The notes beneath the pieces were generated by a model. That model worked only from the letters and a program-made list of their open reading frames with translations. It made no database searches and was not told the DNA's origin. The position numbers and the translations under genes were made by a program. Positions 1-5,172 of a DNA stretch of 8,058 nt are shown here, in pieces. Within the stretch, counting starts at the first letter, position 1; each line of letters starts with the position of its first letter. The stretch is from an uncultured Bacteroidales bacterium (GTDB lineage: Bacteria > Bacteroidota > Bacteroidia > Bacteroidales > UBA932): NCBI GenBank assembly GCA_937899055.1, contig CALBPX010000046.1, forward strand, positions 1-8,058, written 5' to 3'.

Positions 1-77
1 AAGACCCCACACGCCTGCCGGAGTTCTATGACGGAACTTACGAGTATTTGAAATCACTTGGATTGGAGGAAATATGA
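1..77 (+). CDS. 3' end of an unrecognised upstream gene (partial)
   Basis: The frame starting at base 3 is open to a TGA at 75-77 and encodes a 24-residue tail ending YEYLKSLGLEEI. The stop overlaps the ATG of the NUDIX gene as ATGA, a typical arrangement for co-transcribed and translationally coupled genes. That overlap is the main reason to believe the frame. Too little is present to assign a family. The gene start lies outside the window. Confidence 0.5.
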   Translation, partial: DPTRLPEFYDGTYEYLKSLGLEEI

Positions 78-460
78 AACAGATAAAAGTCGTTGCAGCA
101 ATCATCCGCGACGCTGATGGACGTATCTTCGCCACGCAGAGGGGATATGGTGAATGGAAAGACTATTGGGAGTTTCCGGGCGGCAAGGTTGAGCCGGGAG
201 AAACACCTGAGGAAGCTTTGAAGCGGGAGATTCGGGAGGAACTATCAACGGAGATTAACGTGGATGAGTTCCTCTGTACGGTGGAGTATGATTATCCGGC
301 TTTTCATTTGACGATGCATTGCTACCTCTGCTCGCTGCTGACGGAAGCGCTGCATTTGAATGAGCACGAGGCGGCACGGTGGCTGGCGAATGACGAATTG
401 GAGAGCGTGGAGTGGCTGCCTGCGGATTGGCAGATAATTGGGTTGCTAAAAGACGGCTGA
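74..460 (+). CDS. NUDIX (deoxy)nucleoside triphosphate pyrophosphohydrolase, MutT/NudG-like
   Basis: A 128-residue single-domain NUDIX hydrolase, the normal size for MutT or NudG. These enzymes hydrolyse nucleoside triphosphates to monophosphate and pyrophosphate, either cleaning oxidised dNTPs from the pool or acting on CTP-type nucleotides. The NUDIX box runs from G37 to about T59: G37, E43, then R51-E52-I53-R54-E55-E56, which carries the metal-binding glutamates. The usual glycine after the EE pair is serine (S58), a tolerated variation. W32-E33-F34-P35-G36 precedes the box as in MutT. The start is supported by GGAGG at 65-69, one of the few clear Shine-Dalgarno sequences here, and by the ATGA overlap with the preceding gene. 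Substrate (8-oxo-dGTP, CTP or 5-methyl-dCTP) cannot be decided from sequence, so no symbol is given. Confidence 0.93.
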   Translation: MKQIKVVAAIIRDADGRIFATQRGYGEWKDYWEFPGGKVEPGETPEEALKREIREELSTEINVDEFLCTVEYDYPAFHLTMHCYLCSLLTEALHLNEHEAARWLANDELESVEWLPADWQIIGLLKDG

Positions 461-555
461 TGTAAGATGAAAGAGGTAATACGGCAACGGATAAGGCGTT
501 GTTTAAATAAAGGATTAAAGCCTGTGTCATCGATGCTTGGGGCGCGAAGACAAAG

Positions 556-586
556 CGAAAAATGTGTGCATACACAAAAAAATCGA
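556..586 (+). repeat. Degenerate third copy of the ATPase leader segment
   Basis: This stretch resembles the leader at 630-662. CGAAAAAT is shared exactly, a 2-nt gap follows, and then 18 of 23 positions match, ending in AAATCGA. It lies about 75 bp upstream of the intact leader and has no -7 element of its own. It may be the remains of a tandem duplication of the leader, but the sequence is A-rich and chance similarity is possible. Confidence 0.35.
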
Positions 587-594
587 ATTAGTGC

Positions 595-625
595 TTTGTA
601 GTTTAAAATAAAAGTCATATCTTTG
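595..625 (+). promoter_or_regulatory. Bacteroidota-type promoter for the first ATPase gene
   Basis: TTTG at 595-598 is followed after 19 nt by TATCTTTG at 618-625. This matches the Bacteroidota primary sigma factor consensus (TTTG at -33, N19-21, TAnnTTTG at -7) at every defined base. Transcription would start near 632, leaving a leader of roughly 38 nt before the ATG at 670. No ribosome-binding site is visible in that A/T-rich leader, which is usual in this phylum. Confidence 0.8.
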
Positions 626-675
626 CAGTCGAAAAATATGTGTCTATGTACAAATAAATCGATTGTATTATGGAG
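603..675 (+). repeat. 73-bp direct repeat, left copy (leader/promoter of ATPase 1)
   Basis: Bases 603-675 match 3511-3583 at 68 of 73 positions without gaps. The differences are at 616, 620, 622, 648 and 665. The repeat covers the -7 element, the whole 5' leader and the first two codons (ATG GAG) of the first ATPase gene. Identity stops abruptly on both sides. The left copy is functional-looking: it has an intact -7 element, a -33 TTTG just upstream and an ORF downstream. Confidence 0.93.
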
Positions 676-1926
676 ATTAAGCGTGATTTGTATCTGCAAA
701 AACTATTGAATAGTCGTAACAATGGTATGATAAAAGTCATTACCGGCATGCGGCGAAGCGGCAAGTCATACCTGCTATTTAATCTGTTTACGGATGCCCT
801 GAGGGGGGAGGGAGTCCCAACCGACCATATCGTGACAGTCAATTTGGAAGACAGACGAAACAGCCAACTGCGGGACCCTGACAACCTGCTCCGGTATATT
901 GATGCACGGATCGTCGATGAGGGCATGTACTATGTCTTGCTCGATGAAATACAGCTGGTCAAAGAGTTTGAGGATGTGCTTAACAGTTATCTGCATATAA
1001 AGAATGCAGATGTCTTTGTTACGGGATCAAATGCCAAGTTCCTGTCAAAAGATGTTATCACGGAATTCAGAGGACGTGGCCAAAGTATCATGGTTCACCC
1101 GCTGAACTATGCCGAGTTTATGTCTGCTCGTCAGAATCCCGATAGCTATGACACGAATCTGCTGTTGGAGTATATGCAGTATGGAGGATTGCCCAAGGTG
1201 GTGACAACCGATGACGAGAACGAGAAAAGAGAATATCTGCAAAGCTTGTTTGTACAGACGTATCTGCGTGATATCAAGGAAAGGTATTCCATACAATTAG
1301 ACCATGATTTGGAGGAACTGATAGATGTCATTGCAAGCAGTATAGGGTCGCTTACCAACCCGCACAAGATACAAAACACGTTCCGGTCGGTGAAGCAAAG
1401 CAGCATCACGCAAGATACCATAAAGAATTATCTGGACTATATGCAGGATGCTTTTATCATCAACAAGGCAGTGCGATACGACATCAAGGGCAGGCGATAT
1501 ATTGACACCCCCGCAAAATACTATTTCGAGGATTTGGGCCTCCGCAACGCGAGGCTGCTTTTTCGCCAAACCGAAGAGACGCATCTGATGGAGAACCTTA
1601 TATTTAACGAACTTCGCATCAGGGGGTATTCTGTAGATGTAGGGCAATTGACGTATTTTGGTAAAGATGCTGAGGGGAAAAGCGAGCGCAGACAGTTGGA
1701 GGTGGACTTTGTGTGCAATAAGGGCTACGAGCGTCTCTACATCCAGTCAGCCTTTGCCCTTCCCTCCATAGAGAAGCAACAGCAGGAATTCAACTCCCTT
1801 AAGCGCATCAACGACAGCTTCCAGAAGGTTGTGATTGTAGGGGGCATGCAACCCACCTATCGGAATGACGACGGTATTCTTATTCTCAACGTCTTTGACT
1901 TCTTGTCAGGAAAGGTTGCGGTATAG
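670..1926 (+). CDS. AAA ATPase with AAA_14 and DUF4143 domains (ATPase 1)
   Basis: A 418-residue protein of the AAA_14/DUF4143 family, cytosolic ATPases expanded in Bacteroidota and spirochaetes whose cellular role is not established. The Walker A motif is G26-M-R-R-S-G-K-S33. Walker B is YYVLLDE with D92-E93, followed by I-Q. A sensor-1-like TGSNA lies at 118-122, then EFRGRG at 132-137 before the helical DUF4143 part. Near the C-terminus E344-V-D-F347 begins a nuclease-fold-like strand pattern, but the following strand reads Y-I-Q-S-A (357-361) where an ExK motif would stand. The C-terminal domain is therefore probably not catalytic. The start at 670 fits the promoter and gives a start codon without Shine-Dalgarno. 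A stand-alone promoter and the flanking repeats suggest an accessory gene. Function is unknown; DNA handling or defence would be guesses. Confidence 0.93.
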   Translation: MEIKRDLYLQKLLNSRNNGMIKVITGMRRSGKSYLLFNLFTDALRGEGVPTDHIVTVNLEDRRNSQLRDPDNLLRYIDARIVDEGMYYVLLDEIQLVKEFEDVLNSYLHIKNADVFVTGSNAKFLSKDVITEFRGRGQSIMVHPLNYAEFMSARQNPDSYDTNLLLEYMQYGGLPKVVTTDDENEKREYLQSLFVQTYLRDIKERYSIQLDHDLEELIDVIASSIGSLTNPHKIQNTFRSVKQSSITQDTIKNYLDYMQDAFIINKAVRYDIKGRRYIDTPAKYYFEDLGLRNARLLFRQTEETHLMENLIFNELRIRGYSVDVGQLTYFGKDAEGKSERRQLEVDFVCNKGYERLYIQSAFALPSIEKQQQEFNSLKRINDSFQKVVIVGGMQPTYRNDDGILILNVFDFLSGKVAV

Positions 1927-1963
1927 TATTCGGAGGATTTTTATAAACTATAAATGTTTCGCA

Positions 1964-2062
1964 TCTTATTTCTAATAGCGGGGAGGAATAGAAAATTCTT
2001 GTTTCTAACATTGGGGAGGAATAGAAAATTCTTATTTCTAACATCGGGGAAGAATAGTTTTT
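1964..2062 (+). repeat. Three tandem copies of a 33-bp unit upstream of ATPase 2
   Basis: Units run 1964-1996, 1997-2029 and 2030-2062. Each has a TCTT[A/G]TTTCTAA start, a GGGGA[G/A]GAATAG core and, in the first two, a GAAAAT end. The third is altered at its 3' end, where it merges into the promoter. Across the unit junctions TAGAAA-N7-TTTCTA forms a dyad twice (1989-2007 and 2022-2040), 33 bp apart, about three helical turns. Position and spacing suggest operator sites for a dimeric regulator of the second ATPase gene. That function is inferred; the repeat itself is plain. Confidence 0.9.
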
Positions 2063-2064
2063 TA

Positions 2065-2072
2065 TATCTTTG
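2065..2072 (+). promoter_or_regulatory. Probable -7 element for the second ATPase gene
   Basis: TATCTTTG at 2065-2072 is a perfect TAnnTTTG -7 element, identical to the one before the first ATPase gene. No TTTG is found 19-21 nt upstream; that position lies inside the third 33-bp unit. The promoter may therefore depend on an activator or be intrinsically weaker. Transcription would start near 2079, which places a possible GTG start at 2072 outside the transcript and favours ATG 2099. Confidence 0.6.
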
Positions 2073-2098
2073 TGGCATTGCTTAGAAAAACGGAAATT

Positions 2099-3433
2099 AT
2101 GGACTTCGTTTTTGAGAGAAAAATCTATCAGCAGATTCTTCGGTGGAAAAAAGAGAACAATGGAAGAAGTGCCTTGCTTGTAGAGGGAGCAAGGCGTATT
2201 GGCAAGTCCACTGTTGTGGAAAAATTTGCACAGCGTGAGTATAGGTCGTATATCTTGATTGATTTCAACAAAGCCTCTGAGCGTGTGATGCACTTGTTTG
2301 ATGATTTGATGGATTTGGACTATATTTTTCTTTTCCTGCAAAGTGCCTATCATACAACATTGTATCAACGTGAGTCTCTGATTATATTCGACGAAGTTCA
2401 GAAGTGCCCTATGGCGCGTCAGGCCATCAAATATCTGGTGCAGGATGGCAGATACGACTATATAGAAACGGGGTCTCTTATAAGTATCAAGCAGAACACA
2501 CAGAACATCACCATTCCCAGCGAGGAAGACAGAATTGAGATGTATCCAATGGACTATGAGGAGTTTCGTTGGGCGTTAGGAGACACCGCAACTATTCCTC
2601 TGCTCAGAAAACAATTGGAGAGCAGCCGTTCTATGGGCGATGATATCAACCGTCAGCGTATGCGCGACTTGCGTCTGTATATGCTTGTGGGCGGTATGCC
2701 GCAAGCCGTCAGCGAGTATTTGAAAACGAAAAACCTGCGCTCTGTGGATATGGTCAAGCGTAAGATTCTGAAACTTTATTTTGACGATTTCAGAAAGATA
2801 GACAAAAACGGCAAGATAGGAAGGTTGTTCCAATCCATTCCTACGATGCTCTCTCATGGTGTTGGACGTTTCTATCCGACGGCTATCATAAAGGGTTTAA
2901 GCGCTGACAAGATGGAAGATTTGCTCATAGCATTGGAGGACAGCAAGACGGTGAACATAGCCTATCACACGACCGACCCTAATGTGGGGCTGCCGTTAAG
3001 CGAGGACAGAAGCCGTATGAAGATGTATGTAGGCGACACAGGGTTGATGGTGACACTGACATACTGGGATAAGGAGTTCACGGAAAACGTGCTGTACGAC
3101 AAACTGCTTACAGACCGTCTGCCTGCAAACATGGGGTATCTTTATGAGAATCTTGCAGCACAGATGTTACGCAGTAATGGCGACAACCTTTATTTTTATA
3201 CATGGGCAAAGGACGAACGGCATAATTACGAAGTGGACTTCCTCTTGTCACGCGGCGCAAAAATATGCCCAATAGAGGTAAAGTCTGCAAGATACAAGTC
3301 GCATGTGTCGCTTGACACATTTTGCAAGAAGTTCTCCTCCCACATCGATAAAAGATATGTCGTTTGCACAAAGGAGTTGCGACATGATGGGGCAACAATC
3401 ATCTTGCCAATTTATATGGTTGGGTTGATATGA
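2099..3433 (+). CDS. AAA ATPase with DUF4143 and intact nuclease-fold motif (ATPase 2)
   Basis: A 444-residue AAA_14/DUF4143 ATPase, clearly different from its upstream neighbour outside the core motifs. Walker A is G30-A-R-R-I-G-K-S37. Walker B is SLIIFDE with D98-E99, and a sensor-1-like E-T-G-S stands at 123-126. The C-terminal part has E378-V-D380-F followed by I-E393-V-K395-S, the D...ExK arrangement of PD-(D/E)xK-fold domains, which ATPase 1 lacks. The frame can be extended to a GTG at 2072, but that codon overlaps the -7 element. ATG 2099 with a leader of about 20 nt is therefore preferred. The gene lies 172 nt after ATPase 1 behind its own promoter, so a shared operon is possible but not required. 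It ends convergently with the phosphatase gene on the other strand. Biological role unknown. Confidence 0.9.
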   Translation: MDFVFERKIYQQILRWKKENNGRSALLVEGARRIGKSTVVEKFAQREYRSYILIDFNKASERVMHLFDDLMDLDYIFLFLQSAYHTTLYQRESLIIFDEVQKCPMARQAIKYLVQDGRYDYIETGSLISIKQNTQNITIPSEEDRIEMYPMDYEEFRWALGDTATIPLLRKQLESSRSMGDDINRQRMRDLRLYMLVGGMPQAVSEYLKTKNLRSVDMVKRKILKLYFDDFRKIDKNGKIGRLFQSIPTMLSHGVGRFYPTAIIKGLSADKMEDLLIALEDSKTVNIAYHTTDPNVGLPLSEDRSRMKMYVGDTGLMVTLTYWDKEFTENVLYDKLLTDRLPANMGYLYENLAAQMLRSNGDNLYFYTWAKDERHNYEVDFLLSRGAKICPIEVKSARYKSHVSLDTFCKKFSSHIDKRYVVCTKELRHDGATIILPIYMVGLI

Positions 3434-3472
3434 CGTGCTGCTTTTCTTGTATGATGAAAGGAAAAAGTATTA

Positions 3473-3510
3473 GGGGGTCAAATCGGACCGGAATGAGGGG
3501 GTCAGTTGAG
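3473..3510 (+). mobile_element. Possible relic of an IS21-family terminus
   Basis: GGGGGTCA occurs at 3473-3480 and again at 3497-3504, with CCGGAATG (3488-3495) between, giving about one and a half copies of a 24-bp unit. Multiple short terminal repeats of the GGGGTCA...CCGGAAT kind are, from memory, typical of IS21-family (istA/istB) element ends in Bacteroidota. No transposase gene accompanies it, and the pattern stops where the right-hand 73-bp repeat begins at 3511. It is therefore at most a truncated end. Confidence 0.5.
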
Positions 3511-3583
3511 TTAAAATAAAAGTTATACCCTTGCAGTCGAAAAATATGTGTCTATATACAAATAAATCGATTATATTATGGAG
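3511..3583 (+). repeat. 73-bp direct repeat, right copy (orphan leader)
   Basis: This is the second copy of the leader at 603-675, offset by 2908 bp and in the same orientation. It has no ATPase gene behind it. After ATG GAG (3578-3583) the sequence becomes the end of the phosphatase gene on the opposite strand. Its -7 element is weakened to TACCCTTG (3526-3533), and the -33 TTTG is replaced by IS-like sequence (CAGT at 3503-3506). It is probably a dead promoter. Its last eight bases supply the stop codon and final codons of the phosphatase gene. Confidence 0.93.
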
Positions 3584-4454
3584 TTACAAAATTTTCGTAT
3601 CTCTGCCCCCAAATTGAAACAAGGGCTTCGTATTCTTTTCTTGCGGCTTTCAGGTGCTTTTGATAGCGGGGGTCTTTCTGGAAGGTGGCAAAGGCGGTAG
3701 CGCCTATTACATAGCCGGCATTGACATCGCTCTGCCAGTGAGCGCCCACGATTACGCGGCTTTCGCCATACTGGTAGCCCCTCTTGAGAATCTGATCTTC
3801 AAGTTCCGGAACCATATCGGCAAGGGCAAGGGCGGTGGTCCAGCCCAAGGTGGTGTGGCCGGAAGGGTAGCTTCCGTTGCCCCTGAGGCTTTCGTCGTCA
3901 AATTCCCCCCAAAGAGGCTCGTTCATCAGGTCAAACGGACGGCGGCGCATGTAGGTCTTTTTGGGAATGGCAGTGGCCTTGTGGCCGGTTTCTCCGGCAT
4001 AGAGCATGAAGCGGTAGATGGCGGGAGTGGTGTCTGGATGAATGACAAAGCCAAAGACCTCTGAAAAGATGGTGCACATTCTTACAATGCCGTAGAGGCT
4101 CTCGTAGCTGGCCTGCCGTCCACGCTCTGTGGGGCGAACGGTCTTACCCCATTTCCAGCGGGCATAATCGCCTTTGAAGATGGCATCTGTGGTGTCAAAC
4201 GGAGGAGGCGGAGGAAGAAAGTTTACGGCGTTGGGCAGGCTGTGGGTCATGTACAGCGAATCGTCCGGAAGTTCCCACTGAGCAACGGTGTCGTAGGTGA
4301 ATGTTCCTATTTCAGAAACGGGGATGAACTTAGGGCTGTTGAGCAGGGCGGCCTGTTTTGCAATCTTAGGAGAGCATGCCTCAAAGGCAGCGGTCAGGAC
4401 AAAAGCCAGGGCTATGGTGGCCGCTGTAAGGAATCTTTTACGGAATATGTTCAT
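3576..4454 (-). CDS. Class A (PhoN-like) acid phosphatase, PAP2 superfamily, predicted lipoprotein
   Basis: A 292-residue PAP2-superfamily phosphatase that should remove phosphate from organic phosphomonoesters in the periplasm or at the cell surface. All three signature motifs are complete. K165-x6-R172-P173 comes first. G194-S-Y-P-S-G-H200-T is the class A acid phosphatase signature, with H200 as the expected acid/base. S232-R233-x5-H239-x3-D243 follows, with H239 as the expected phosphohistidine nucleophile. The N-terminus has basic residues, a hydrophobic stretch (8-23) and F-E-A-C27-S-P, a loose lipobox, so lipidation at C27 is likely. A proline run lies at 81-85. The gene follows the exported-protein gene after 3 nt and is last in the ftsZ-gltX unit. 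Its final residues (T-P-stop) lie in the right-hand 73-bp repeat, so its native C-terminus may have been altered. Confidence 0.93.
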   Translation of the reverse strand: MNIFRKRFLTAATIALAFVLTAAFEACSPKIAKQAALLNSPKFIPVSEIGTFTYDTVAQWELPDDSLYMTHSLPNAVNFLPPPPPFDTTDAIFKGDYARWKWGKTVRPTERGRQASYESLYGIVRMCTIFSEVFGFVIHPDTTPAIYRFMLYAGETGHKATAIPKKTYMRRRPFDLMNEPLWGEFDDESLRGNGSYPSGHTTLGWTTALALADMVPELEDQILKRGYQYGESRVIVGAHWQSDVNAGYVIGATAFATFQKDPRYQKHLKAARKEYEALVSIWGQRYENFVTP

Positions 4455-4457
4455 GAA

Positions 4458-5171
4458 TCAGTCTTTTTTCTTGACAACCCCCTTTACGCTCTGCCATGCC
4501 TTCTTGGCTCCGTTGGCGGCAGACTGGGTAATCTTTTTAGCCTTCTTTGATACTTTGGTTTTCTTGTCAACGGCAGTTTTGTGGACCTTGTCGCCAAAAC
4601 CTTCAATTGCATCGCCGATGTTGTTCATGGTGGCGTCCAGGGCGGTTTCCTGGTTATTGAAGGTGGCAACCGTAATCTGGTTATCTACGGTGGTCAGGCT
4701 CAGATGGTTTTTCTGGAGGTCGCGTTCTCCCTTGCGGAAATCTCCCCAATAGCAGGAGAGGTTGCCGTCTTCCAGCTCCAGGTCTTCAACGGACGGCTTG
4801 TCATAGAGGTCTATGAGCCAGCTCTTTATTACGTTGTAGCGAGTCTTGTTGAGGGCCTCGTCGGAATCGGTGAACATAATAATCTGAGCAACCTTTTCAA
4901 GGTCTTCGCTGGGTATTACCGTGGCAGAAACCTCAATGCCGTTGATTTTGCCTTCCAGGGTTGTCTTTACATAGGAGCGGTCCTGAGAATCGGTGGCGTT
5001 AATTGTAGAAACTATGGTCCAGCCGTTTTTCTGGAGCTTGTTTATGAAGCTTTCAGGAGAGCTGTTCATGGAATAGTCTCCGAACTTGACGTTTTTGACG
5101 GTCCGCTGGGCCTGGGCCGATGCTGCAAAAAGCAGGCAGGCGGCAATCGTGAGAGAGATAATCTTTTTCAT
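4458..5171 (-). CDS. Exported protein of unknown function with lysine-rich C-terminal tail
   Basis: A 237-residue protein starting at ATG 5171-5169, one nucleotide after the gltX stop. A longer frame starts at 5192 but overlaps gltX and would put seven polar residues before the signal peptide, so the internal ATG is preferred. M-K-K, a hydrophobic core and A19-Q-A21 / Q22 make a good signal peptidase I site. Residues 30-150 alternate strands and helices; the pattern recalls small secreted Bacteroidota proteins with a mature start like 'F-x-G...S-x-E-x-F-x-x-K-L-x-x-x-G', but I cannot name a family. Residues 195-237 hold 15 lysines in 43 positions with few acids, forming a strongly basic, probably helical tail. 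Such a tail could bind the acidic envelope, lipopolysaccharide phosphate or nucleic acid; this is inference. It sits between gltX and the phosphatase in a tight unit. Confidence 0.87.
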   Translation of the reverse strand: MKKIISLTIAACLLFAASAQAQRTVKNVKFGDYSMNSSPESFINKLQKNGWTIVSTINATDSQDRSYVKTTLEGKINGIEVSATVIPSEDLEKVAQIIMFTDSDEALNKTRYNVIKSWLIDLYDKPSVEDLELEDGNLSCYWGDFRKGERDLQKNHLSLTTVDNQITVATFNNQETALDATMNNIGDAIEGFGDKVHKTAVDKKTKVSKKAKKITQSAANGAKKAWQSVKGVVKKKD

Positions 5172-5172
5172 A

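Noticed and set aside
563..576. TGTGT-GCAT-ACACA hairpin as a terminator for the NUDIX gene
   Set aside because: The stem is short and is followed by A residues rather than T on the coding strand. It lies within the degenerate leader copy.
467..601. A 44-codon frame on the plus strand 6 nt after the NUDIX stop, rich in basic residues (MKEVIRQRIRRCLNKG...)
   Set aside because: It has no ribosome-binding site and no recognisable domain, runs through the degenerate leader copy, and its stop overlaps the -33 region of the ATPase promoter. It is more likely chance than a gene.
1941..1953. TTATA-AAC-TATAA as a terminator after the first ATPase
   Set aside because: The stem is 5 bp of A/T only, with no following T run. 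It is too weak to call.
1964..2062. A CRISPR-like array
   Set aside because: The 33-bp units are directly adjacent with no spacers, and no cas genes are present.
1886..2368. A 160-codon minus-strand frame with a repeated motif (SSPMLEIRIFY)
   Set aside because: The 33-bp tandem repeat is a multiple of three, so it stays open and looks like a protein repeat. The frame overlaps both ATPase genes and the promoter between them.
670..3433. The two ATPases as a toxin-antitoxin or known anti-phage system
   Set aside because: No small partner gene, methylase, reverse transcriptase or other defence hallmark is present. Domain content alone does not justify the claim.
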